From: Undaria pinnatifida
Lineage: Eukaryota; Sar; Phaeophyceae; Laminariales; Alariaceae
Length of the DNA stretch: 64,000 nt
Assembly: GCA_012845835.1 (NCBI GenBank)
Contig: JABAKD010000014.1
Location: 992,001 to 1,056,000 of the forward strand
Direction: 5' to 3'
Part shown: piece after piece, positions 30,851 to 41,955 of the stretch
Layout of the letters: every line of letters starts with the position of its first letter
Numbering within the stretch: the first letter of the stretch is position 1
The notes under the pieces: generated by a model
The model's input: the letters and a program-made list of their open reading frames with translations, nothing else
What the model was told of the DNA's origin: nothing
The model's database searches: none
Translations under genes and position numbers: made by a program

Positions 30851-32569
30851 GACTCCAGGGTCGGTGGTAGTGGGGGGGGGGCACAAGGGGGTGGTGTGGC
30901 CCCGTGGAGTGTGGTGTGATATGGTCGGGGAAGTAGCCGTTTGGGCGTCCTCGGTTCCCGAGAACGTCGGGGGAGTGGTCGGTGTTGTCGAGGTCTCCCC
31001 GGAGGTGTCCGTGGCGGTGTGGTGGTCGTGACGGGGAACCCTGGAGGTCCCTGCTAGAAGCATTCACTGTATGCTAAGAAGGAGGGACATACTTGGGAGA
31101 ATACGCGGTACCTGCAGTAGTCCGTGACCGGGGGGTAGGTGGCGGTGCAGGGGGCTCCTGACGCATGGTCTTATTGACGTGGTCTAGTCTTCCGCGGAAG
31201 AGTCCGCGGGTAAACTGCCCATGGGCCCAGGGATCAGTACGGGGCGGTCAGCTATGAGCCCAGAATTGCCGGAGGTCCGGATTTTGTGCTGTTATTCCGC
31301 GGGGTCGGCGGACGCTGGTGGACGTGCGCCGAGGGGATCGTTAGGTCGAAGACGGAAACGATGCAGGGGTCGATGGCCCTGGCGTAGTGGCAGTGGAGCC
31401 GGGCAGGGAATGGATTCTGCTGTTAGCTGCTGTTGGCGTGTCTCCCACGAGATTGGTGAGGTCGGCAGAAATTTCGGCAATGGCAGGCATGGCGCAGAGT
31501 CGCGCATCGAGGGGGGACGCAGAGGGGAGCGTCGTTGAAGGGCTCAGCGTGCGCGCCCCCTCCTGCCCACACCTCAAACCAACCGCTTGAACAAGGGGGT
31601 CAACCCTTGGTCGAGTGGTTAATGTTGAAGGTAGGTCGGGGAGGGGTTGGGAGGGTGAAGAAGGCGCGTAGTAACTGGAGTCAGAGACTCTTCGGGGATA
31701 GTGCGCACGAGCATCTTGAGAGGTACCCGGTACGGTCGCGTGTGATGCTGCTGGTGCAGTCGCCATGGTATTCATCATCGACAGGTCAATTGGTGCGGAA
31801 GGTGCCTGGTTGACGCGAGTTCGCGTTGCCACCGTGCTGTTTAGGTCCGAGGCGCATGTTTGCGTTGTTCGGAGTGGAGGGGGGCTGCGTTTTGGAGACT
31901 AAAGCGGTGATAGCTGTGGAAGGGGTTCCGTGAGCCGAGGGAACGGTGGGTTGCTGTAATGAATTACCCTGGGAATTCTGGCTGCTCGAGTAATGGCTCC
32001 ACTGGCAGCCGGCAGCCTTGTTCGAGCTGCCGTTGGTGAGGTTGCTGCAGGTCGGTACTGAGGGTGGGGCGGCGCAATAGAGGCTGCCGTATCCGCTGGT
32101 AGGACTGGTACAGGCTGACACTGAGGGGGGGGGGGCAATAGATATTGCGGTGCCCGTTGGTGGGGCCGGTACAGGCTGGTCCTGATGAGCGGCGGTGCAA
32201 TAGAGATTGCGGTACCCGTGATTGGAGTTGGCGCCGACAGGTTCTGAGGAGGGGGCGGCGCAAATAGATATGCGGTACCCACTGGAGGGGTTGGTATCGA
32301 CTGTACTGAGGGGGGGTATGTTGTTGTGATCAACTACCCTGGGAGCGGAGGTTGTTGGAGCAGTTGCTCCGTTGGGAGCCTGCAGTCTTGTTTGAGCTGC
32401 CGTTGGTGAGGTTGCTACAGGTCGGTACTGAGGGTGGGGCGGCGCAACAGGGGTCGGTTCTGAGGTGGGGGCGGTGCAATAGAGATTGCGGTACCCGTTA
32501 GTGGGGCCGGTATAGGCTGGTATCGAGAGGGGGGGCGTGCAATTGAGATTGAGGTGCCCATTGAAGGAG
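30851..32569 (-). other. Upstream (gag-side) part of the Ty3/gypsy-type element, low complexity
   Basis: Minus-strand frames are long but Pro/Ser/Thr-rich (31341-31832, 31899-32333). No zinc knuckle or capsid motif is recognised. Bases 32040-32560 are tandem repeats of ~65 bp (GCAATAGAGATTGCGGTACC, GGGGCCGGTACAGGCTGG). A frameshift separates this region from the NADAR domain. Confidence 0.45.
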
Positions 32570-32887
32570 GATCAAGGCTACGGTGGGGGGGTACCCCCAA
32601 TTTTCTCTCCGGGGTCAAAGCCAAAAAAGAGTTCTACAATAGTACTAGAGGTATACCCTTTTTAGGCTTTCTTATACCCTTTTTTGGCTTTGAACCGGGA
32701 GTGAAAATTGGGGGTACCCCCCTCCCGTAGCCTTGATCTAAGAGGTATACCCTTTTTTGGCTTTGACCCGGGAGTGAAAATTGGGGGTACCCCCCTACCG
32801 TAGCCTTGATCTAAGAGGTATACCCTTTTTTGGCGTTGACCCGGGAGTGAAAATTGGGGGTACCCCCCCTACCGTAGCCTTGATCGG
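32570..32887. repeat. Foldback element followed by two tandem arm copies
   Basis: The left arm 32570-32630 starts GATCAAGGCTACGGTGGGGG. Its reverse complement is 32679-32738, ending CCCGTAGCCTTGATC, with a ~45-bp loop. The right-arm unit is then repeated at 32742-32815 and 32816-32887 (~74 bp each, AGGTATACCCTTTTTTGGC). A short-range hairpin insertion with later tandem amplification is likely. Confidence 0.8.
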
Positions 32888-33354
32888 AGCTGGGTTGTAG
32901 GTTGGGCTGTACGGCCTCACGCTCAGTTTAAGCAAAATGTCCCTCCAGCATGGCCGTGTCGGCCTGGTCAAAAGTTGCCAAGGTCTCTTGTCGCCGCAAC
33001 CATGTGCGGCTACCTTGCACCAGTTGGATTCAAGTGGCGACGCGTATGTGCCTGACTGTGGAACCCGCAGCACCGATGGTTGGGTCCGCTGCTGAACGGG
33101 CCGTCAACGTAAAGACGCCAGCAGCTGATGGCGCAGCAGTAGCGTCAGTATCCGCAGGCGTAACGGTGCCTACACCCGGGGGCGTGGGTGCTGAGGTCCC
33201 CTCCTCATCGTCCTTTTGTTGTCACATTGTTTTACACGAGTGTATAGACACTCTCCTCGTAAGACGTGGCGGGAGAGTATAGGGATACTACCCTTTGGAG
33301 AGGAGTGTGGAGACACTCCTCGGGTGAGTAACGGAGCCCCGGAGTGTCTCCCGA
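32888..33354. other. Possible gag fragment (minus) and short inverted repeats
   Basis: On the minus strand (about 33060-32930) a frame reads IQLVQGSRTWLRRQETLATF and DQADTAMLEGHFA, bounded by stops; this could be a gag remnant of the Ty3/gypsy-type element, but I cannot confirm it. Bases 33240-33350 contain repeated and inverted ACACTCCTC/GAGGAGTGT blocks. Confidence 0.3.
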
Positions 33355-34268
<914 letters not shown>

Positions 34269-35624
34269 TACTACTACTAGTAGATAGTGGTGATGCGTAC
34301 ATGACTGGAAACGAACCACTGTGATACCACCACAAACCAAGATATTATACTCAGTGTTAGGACGGCGGTCATCACCAACCAGCAGAGCTGAACCAGCATC
34401 ATCGTCATCATCATTGTCCACCTTCACGATCGTCGTCATCATCATCGTCGTCGTCCGCTTTTTTCATACTTTGGTTGCCGTTCGTTTGAAAGAGGGCGGC
34501 GGTCAGGGGGTCCCGGGGTCGTGGGGGGCGGGGGGCGCGGGAGGGGCGACAATCAACAATGTCGTGCCGGTCCTCCTGTGCGGACGAAGGGACGGGGAAA
34601 AAAGAAGAAGCGCGGGAAAAAATGAAAGTTTGAAGAAAGAAAACACAAACATTGAATCAGGAAAAAATGAAACTCATGCCCGCCTACAAATAGATACGTA
34701 CTCATTTTACGTGGTGAAAATCAAATCAATACAATACGTGCCCGGCTCACCGTATATCTGCCGTCCTAGAGGGGTACAAAAAGAGGAAGTGGCGAACTAA
34801 ACTCAACTTCGTATCGTACACCTGGCATTATTTATTTTTGGCACGAGTACACGTACTACAGCAACAGTGAGTGGTATATATGCAAACCTTTTTAACGCTA
34901 CGATATCGTAATTCAGTGTTGTGATCGTGAGAGTTTTCTCTAGGACGGGTTGGCGGCGGCGATTCCTACCTACATACTACGTATGATATACATAATGCTA
35001 TACGTTTGGGATAAATAAATCAATACCGGGTGTGGGGGGAGGGGACCAGAACGTACCCGCCCGCAGAATCTATTATATCTGTGCCGGCGGTGCTGAAATA
35101 CTGCCGCCTCCACACCCTCCTCTCCCACGCACTACCTACAGCCCCGCCCCTGCGGCTGTCAGTTCTCCCCTGCGCCCCCCCCCCCTAAACCTGATTGCCA
35201 AACCCCCCCTCCCCCTCAATACGACAGATTGTTATTTCACCCCGCCCCACACTCTTCCCCGTGCCAGATATTAGCCATAATAATAGCAATAACCACTGAG
35301 TGACCTATAATAGTAACTTCCCCCCGCCCCGCACAACTTATGCCTGCTGCAACGCCCCCGCCCCACGCGCGAATCTCAGCCCCCCCCCCCGGCTAATTTT
35401 CAGCCCCCACCCGCCGGCAACACCTACAGCCACCCGCCCCCTGAGGCTGGCAGTCCCCCCCCCCCCGCCAATCCACCCCCGATGATTGCGTTACCCCCTC
35501 CCCTCCTCTGTATGTCAGATATTGACCAAAATAACCACTGAGCTGAAGAAGCCCCCCCCCCGCCCCGCACAACCAACAGAAAATGAACTCTGCCTGCTGC
35601 CCCCCCCCCTCTTCCGATTGCCTA
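34269..35624. repeat. Spacer with C-rich duplicated blocks
   Basis: Bases 34269-35030 hold no gene I can support. Bases 35080-35345 and 35400-35610 are diverged copies of one C-rich block: each has CCGCCCC.GC, a CAGATATT..CCA motif, AATAACCACTGAG, CCCCGCACAAC and TGCCTGCTGC. Confidence 0.6.
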
Positions 35625-37205
35625 GGAGGTGGAGAGGAGTAGTAGTACACCTATTCGAGGAAGGAGATAAGGCTGACCGGGGGAACTACCAAAGGATAAC
35701 GCTATGTAGCGCACAGTAGGCAAAACATTCTGTAAGATTTTGAACGATAGAATGGGAACAATGTTGGAGAGCGACAAAGAAAGTAAGCGAAGGGCAAGCA
35801 AGGATTTAGGCCATACCGCGGTTGCGTAGACCATGAGTACACATTATGTAAGATAATTCACGGTAGGAAAGACGCCGGGCTAACGACGACACTGTTTCTT
35901 CCTCGATGTACGGAAGGCCTATGGCACAGCAGTATGGAGGAAAGGGTTGCGGATAAAAATGTGGGAAATTGGGATCAGAGGAAAGATGTGGAGAACGATA
36001 TAAAATGTTACGGAATGCGAGAGAAGTGGTTGATTTTGTACAAGGAGTCGCACAGGGGTGTACAGCATCACCCAATCTATTCAACGTATATATTAATGAC
36101 ATGATAGTAGCAGTCGAAGCAGCAAAGCAAGGAGTCACGATGGGGGAAGATACGCTGTCGGGGTTGATGTTTGCGAATGACTTCGTGGGGATATCAGAAA
36201 CACCCGAAGAATGGCAGAAACAGATAATAAAGAAAGCACTAGAGTACACTAGGAAATGAAGCGTGACCGCGAACGTGAAAAGTGCGCAGTGGTAGTAGTA
36301 GTAATAGTAGTAGTTGTGTGTAACGAAGATGAGGTGAATCCGGTAAATTTCAAATGGAAGTGGAGAGAAGATGAACTACCGATCGTAGGCCAGTATACGT
36401 GCCTTGGCGCAGAGATATCAATGGACTGCTCTTGGGATGCACACATAGCGAAAGTAATAGGAAACGGCAAATCACAAGTAGTCAGGATGGATGCGATCCT
36501 AACAGACCCGCACTTGACACTAGGATTAAAATATGTACTCCGATGGATGTGATTGCACCAAGCAAGTTAGAGTAACCAGGAGAAGTATGGTAAGGGAACG
36601 CGAAGTTCGTAAAACAACTTGAAACTGGGCAGGTGACAGCAGCTAAAAAGATACTAGGATGCTCAAGTACGACGAGTAGAACAATATTAAGAGCAGAACG
36701 AGGAATGTACCCACTTGAAACAAATAGAGACGCGAGGAAGTCGAAATGGCAATATAAAGTAAAGAATATGCCAGAAAAGTGGTTGCCAGCCATAGTTGAT
36801 AGGGCTGTATGGGAGAAAATAACAAAAGGGCAAGCTGGAACAAGATGGGATAACGTAGTCAAGAAAATATGGAAGGATTTAGGGGAAGACCACGAACAGG
36901 TACTGTCCATAGAGAAGTTTGGCGGGTACAAGGCATGAGTAAAAAAAAGAGCAGAAGAAAGGGAAAGGCTAGTGCTAAGAAATCAGGTGAAAGAGGGAAA
37001 GCACGTAGAGATATACGTGGGGCTGAGGGAAGACATTGGAATGCAGACGTATCTGCACGGCCCAATGGAATACGCGAAAAAGCTGAAACTACGATTTCGT
37101 GTAGGGGACCTGGACCTACCAGGAAGAAGAAAGAGATAGATCAGTAGTGGGGAGAAGGAGGACGTGGCTACAAATATGTGCCCATGCGACACAACAATAG
37201 AGTAG
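35625..37205 (+). pseudogene. LINE-type reverse transcriptase pseudogene, 5' part
   Basis: Plus-strand fragments in order: VVVHLFEEGDKADRGNYQRI, FLDVRKAYGTAVWRKGL, GVAQGCTASPNLFNVYINDM, LMFANDFVGISETPEEWQKQ, WKWREDELPIVGQYTCLGAE, then AAKKILGCSSTTSRTILRAE and WEKITKGQAGTRWDNVVKK. The catalytic box reads FAND instead of FADD (36170-36181). Several frameshifts and stops occur, and part of the palm is deleted. An AGT-type microsatellite sits inside (36292-36315). The ORF is cut at 37205 by a SINE and continues at 37533. Confidence 0.85.
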
Positions 37206-37206
37206 C

Positions 37207-37528
37207 CGGTCGCCCCGGTGGCGTATCAGGTTATCCTCGAGCCTGGTAGAGGTCAGTTTCGTGAGTTCGAGCCCCGCCGAGTGCATACTCGTATAAATTC
37301 GTTGGGACTTTTTCTTGTGCACAAATTGACTTGCGGAAAGCGCGAGAGCGTGAGTTAGCAACGCTCGATGAAAAATCGACGAGCAGTGGGATTTGCTGAA
37401 CCCTATGCGCGATAAAAATTGAAGGCAAGAACCGGGGGGGAGAAGGGACGACACCTGTGTCCACGGCTTGTTTAGAAGCTGGAAAGTAGAAGTGTGCGAA
37501 GAAAAAAAAAAAAAAAAAAAAAAAAAAA
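37207..37528 (+). mobile_element. tRNA-derived SINE, copy 3, with poly(A) tail, nested in a LINE
   Basis: Complete copy: head GGTCGCCCCGGTGGCGTATC, B box GAGTTCGAGCCCC, body, and a 27-base A tail (37502-37528). AGTAG stands on both sides (37201-37205 and 37528-37532), a likely short target duplication. The interrupted LINE frame reads CPCDTTIE before and SRTHI.. then CEIYKEGRNALEEEMR after, which shows that the SINE landed inside the LINE. Confidence 0.9.
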
Positions 37529-37895
37529 GTAGGACTCACATAGATAGTATAATAGGATAATGTGAAATATACAAGGAGGGACGAAATGCGTTAGAGGAGG
37601 AGATGAGGATATTGGACGGGTGTGACATGGAAGAGTTTCATATATATACTAGAGAGTCTCGAGAAAATAATCGCTATCCTAGGAGATAGATGGTGGCCGC
37701 GGACGGCGAAACATGACGGGGATAGGAGTTTCTATGTAGTATATGGAAGAAGCGCAATGAGCGCCCAAATGTTGGAGGTGTCTCTATTAGGAGTAGGAAC
37801 GGTGCTCCGTCTCGGGAGGGATGCGTGGTCACTGGTCGAATGGCTAAGGCGAGCAACAAATGAGTACGCCCCCCCCCCCCTCTTCCGATTGAGAC
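37529..37895 (+). pseudogene. LINE pseudogene, 3' part after the SINE
   Basis: Fragments CEIYKEGRNALEEEMRILDG, CDMEEF, IAILGDRWWPRTAKHDGDR and MEEAQ..PKCWR continue the LINE ORF C-terminus with stops and shifts. It ends in a C-rich tract with TCTTCCGATTG. Confidence 0.75.
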
Positions 37896-37939
37896 CTCCC
37901 CCCCCGACAACAAACGGTTGTCAGTCCCCCCCCCCTTTT

Positions 37940-38280
37940 TTAACGTAGTGGCGAGAAAACGATCGTTGTCCTGGGAGGCAGATTGTTGCCACAGACGGCC
38001 AAAGAGACGGCCAAAGAGGAAGGATATAAAGACAAGGCAGGTTTTTTAATGGAACATATGGAAGAAATGCACTGAGCGCCCAATTGTTGGAGGTAGAAGT
38101 AGGAACGGTGCTACGTCATCAACGGTCAAATAACTAAGGTATGCAACACTAAATGAGTACACCCACCTCCCCCCCTCCCCCCCTCCCCCCCTCCCCCCTG
38201 TGCTCCGTCTTGAAAGGAATGCGTGGCCAATGGAGAAATGGCCAAGACAAGCAACATACAACGATTACACCCCCCCCCCC
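37940..38280 (+). repeat. Two further truncated LINE 3' ends in tandem
   Basis: Bases 37945-38160 repeat the LINE tail (GTTGTCCTGGGAGGCAGATT, ATATGGAAGAAATGCACTGA, GCGCCCAATTGTTGGAGG). Bases 38200-38275 repeat its last ~75 bp. Each copy ends in a poly(C)-rich run. Confidence 0.75.
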
Positions 38281-38519
38281 TTGCTGGGGTTGTCGGATGG
38301 CAAAGACGCTGTAAAACACGTATTTCACAACATGAATGAGCTAGACAACCACCAGGGTACCGCAATTTTCTCTTCTCGTTTTTACGTTTAGCGGTAACCG
38401 AGGTGGTGGCCGAGTTAGATCATATTAAGGAATAGGAGTACTGCAGCGCGGATACCTCTGGCATGCTTTCCCTAAGTGTCCTGTGTCTACGGTTGGGCGG
38501 CGGTATATTCTCGTGGCTG

Positions 38520-39011
38520 GGGGCAACTTTTTTAGGTCACCAATTTCCTTGTTTTTATGGACGATACGCGCTGCACGGTGCAAGTAAAAGCGATAAAAAA
38601 CACCGACTATAATGCAGGACGAAGAATTCGCATTTCGGTGCTGTTCCCCAGGTGTAAAGTTTTGTGGTTGGATAGAAGCGTGGATTTTTCCGGAATGTTT
38701 CGGACTTTAACGCGTGGAATTTCCCGAAAACAGGTACCAGTTGGAAGACAGAAACATTACCACTTGGATGCAGTTTTGCCACGACGGCTTGGCGACAGGA
38801 TACTGCAAACTCGGTGATGCGGTGTAGCTACCCTGCACCGGCTACGAGCGAAGGGCCGAGAGTGAAAGTGACGGTTAAGCAGTCGACAGTTCCCCGGTGC
38901 ACTCAAGGGGAATGGAACGACATTGACCCGCTACCTAAAGAGTCATCCCTCTATAGCGCCGTAGCGATTGCACTTTTTATCCCAAACGTTTTTGACGTTC
39001 TGATTGATTGA
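38520..39011 (+). other. Coding-like region, unidentified
   Basis: Three overlapping frames look partly protein-like: DTRCTVQVKAIKNTDYN (38557), YQLEDRNITTWMQFCHDGLA (~38725) and WNDIDPLPKESSLYSAVAIA (~38910). No family is recognised and no splice model joins them well. It could be a decayed gene or transposon piece. Confidence 0.25.
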
Positions 39012-39084
39012 CCGGCTGAGCTCCTCAAGTGTGAAACTGTCGGATAGCACGAGATATTTTTACGGGTACATTGGTTTTACGACT

Positions 39085-39215
39085 AGCCCATGGAAATGTT
39101 GACCGGGTTGCGCGAACGAATGTCTTCGAAGTCATGCTTCGGGTGAGATATTGACCTCCTCGTGTTAGGAGCTCAGAAATTTCTTAGAATCTGCTGCACC
39201 CCTTGCGTGGGATGA
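39085..39215 (+). repeat. Dispersed repeat shared with the lipase gene
   Basis: Matches 8915-9045: GACCGGGTTGCGCGAACGAA, TTCGAAGTCAT, GGGTGAGATATTGA, CTCCTCGTGT, AGGAGCTCAG and GTGGGATGACTC. This ~130-bp repeat includes the GAGCTC family seen in introns 4 to 6. Confidence 0.75.
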
Positions 39216-41840
39216 CTCCAAAGCCCTCCCAAGGTTCTGCAAGCCATGAAATTATGGGGATCCGCATCTTGGAAAGTCTAGCAATCGCGCCACGTGTTAT
39301 CCTGAACACGGCCGATGAACAAAGGAGAACCAATGCCACAGGCATACATTTGTTGTGCTGGCATACCACTCGAATAACACGTGCATATTCGTCCCGTCGC
39401 ATTGTGCGGATCGACCACTCGCTTCGCGGTTGCCTGGACCTCGGAATTTCCACATCCCGATGAATGGATATGGTACCCTCCCGACAAACGAGCACAGGAT
39501 ACAGGATACCGAGGAACATATCATAGAACAATCGAGTGCAGCTATTCCCACACGAGGTCAGACTGGACAGAGGTGGGTGAGGAGGATGCAGTCTTTGGGC
39601 CGCGTCCATAACATGGTGAAACCAGGGAGATAAGTACGATCACAGTGAACGGGCTAGACTTAAAATCCGTCATGTGCAGTGCCCCCGCAACGGATCGTAC
39701 GACAGAGTAGTAGTCGTTCGTACGATTTGCGAGCAGCGTACGAGTACGAAAAGCACGAACGATCCCTACGCTGCGTGCGACCCTTTACGGACACTGTATC
39801 TGCCCGGTTTTAAGCCTAGCTCGTTCACTGTGCTCCTGCTTATCTCCCTGGGTTCACCATGATACTATGGACGGCTTCAGGGTGGAATTTTCATCACTAC
39901 CTTTGGATCTATTATTATTAATAGTCTGCGTTCATGCAGGATTAGCGGCATTCACTCATCCGCTGGTCCTCGGCATCCGGTACCCTGTACTCCTTCCTGT
40001 ATTAGGAAAGTAGAACGTCCACAAAGACTGTCCGCTTTTTGGGTTTCCATACTTGGAAGGAAGCTATTTTTTTTCGAGGATTGTGAGGTGTCGTATGTAC
40101 TCCAGGAAGCATGAGCGCGAAAAAAAAATACCGATTAATCTGGCGATGAAGGAATATTGTATCGCCATTGCGATTAGCGTGGGGTATTGCACGGTCATTT
40201 AGCCAGCATTGACATTGTTCATGCACGAAATTAAGGCAAGCGGACTCGTCCGCTCGACCATCGAGACGAAAACTAAAAAAAAATACAATGGAGAACAGCA
40301 CGCCAGAGTGGGGCATTGGGGTCATTATGCCGTTGGCATTGTACATGCCCGATTTGCAAGTACGCCAACTCATCCGTTCGACCGTTCAGAGCATAAAAGG
40401 TACACGAGGGCATCAGTGCGCCAATCCACACAAACTGTATCTGGGCGTGTATATTCCGATTGCGCCGCGCACGGGTACAGGGAGCTCTTGTCCAAAGTAT
40501 TGCCCGACTTGGACAATACATCATCACACAGCAACCACGACGTACTGGGCCTTCTCTATGGCAGTTTCGATTTCAAATATCGTGAACTGCTGTGCCCAGC
40601 TCGAGTCATCGACTTGTTGAGTCAGTGTCAAAATGGCTTTCGCCGGCGCTGCGTTGCAGACACGCGACATTATCGTACGTGCAAGTAACTTCGTAGTATT
40701 TTGTATTATTTGTCCTGTCTGTCATTGTTGTAGAACGTATTTATCATTTTTGGCATGTACCGCCTATCGACGACTCGTCTTTCTGTCTTTTTACCTATTA
40801 CTACCACTCGTACACTACTGTTCTGTTCTACTTGTCTGTTGCTGCTGCAGCATGCTGCTGCCACACGAACGAGCATGTATCATAAGCATGCGCCTAGGGA
40901 CGGAAACACGCATGCATGCAGGCACCACTTGGGTTGCGTACAACATCATCGACAACAAACACCTTTACCACCATCATCAATAACAACATCAACAAACAGC
41001 AACGACACCAAGAGATCTGTATTCCTGCGTCGTTAGCGTACGCATCATCACCGTCAATAGCAGCAAGTAGAAGCAAGTAACCGCAAACCTAACCAACCAG
41101 GCAAGCACGCCGGCAAGCCTGAGCAATGCACGGGCAAGCCTTAACAAAGGCCTTAGCAAGCAGGCAAGAAGGCACACAGGCAAGCATCAGAACAAGCCTT
41201 AGCAAGCAGCAATCGACAAACCTCTGACATTACGACGTAAACAACATGATCGTTTTATGTTGGCTGGTGGTAGTGGCAGCGTAAATGTGTCTACTGCCAA
41301 AGACATCCGCCACACATTGCCAACGCTCCCCCCCTCCACCCGTCCCCCCCACCCCCCCCTCTCCCCTCCGCTACTTTTGCTCCTCCCTTTTGTACCAGGT
41401 AGGCTAAATGTTAGGTAGGCTAAACGTTGTCATCATAGACACTCTGTTGTGCAGGCGGGAGGGGCGGGTCAAAAAAGCCAGACCGCGCGCCACACCACAA
41501 CAAAATAAAACCGCTATTCGCTACTACTGCTTGCTGCCGCTGCTTGCTGCTATACGTACGTAGTTCTCAGAGAGAGAAGAGGAAACGTAAAGGGAGAAAC
41601 ACAAAAAGAACACGACGAAACATCCATCACCCATCATTGTTACCAATCCGGAGAAATCAGAACAAGTACAAGAATAAAAAGAACAAGAAGCAAACAAGAC
41701 AAGAAAAACAAAATACAAGAATTAAGAACTACGTGCAAAACAAGAACAAGAAGAAACCGATGGCTGGCTGAAGAACATGAAAAAAAAGGCGTGCCTATCT
41801 TATAGCTTGTTACACTGCTTTTTCGCCCTACCCCCCCCTA
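39216..41840. other. Region without supported genes
   Basis: Bases 40165-40260 and 40310-40400 are diverged direct repeats (GGCATTGTACATGC/GACATTGTTCATGC; ATCCGTTCGACCGTT/GTCCGCTCGACCATC). A coding-like stretch follows at 40480-40690 (YRELLSKVLPDLDNTSSHSN, VIDLLSQCQNGFRRRCVADT) without known relatives. Bases 41080-41220 are rich in GGCAAGC units. The 141-residue minus frame at 39184-39609 has no family signal. Confidence 0.4.
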
Positions 41841-41844
41841 ATCA

Positions 41845-41955
41845 ACCGAGCACGAAGCTGGTAAGAACACAAACCGTCACCAGTTGTGCCGCACGTGGGG
41901 CTAGCTAGTATCACCAACCGTCACCAGTTGTGCCGCAAATAGGGCTAGCTAGTAT
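41845..41955 (+). repeat. Tandem duplication of ~48 bp
   Basis: Two copies of AACCGTCACCAGTTGTGCCG followed by GGGCTAGCTAGTATCA. Confidence 0.85.

Noticed and set aside
39184..39609. 141-residue minus-strand gene
   Set aside because: No recognisable motif, and its end overlaps the dispersed repeat at 39085-39215.
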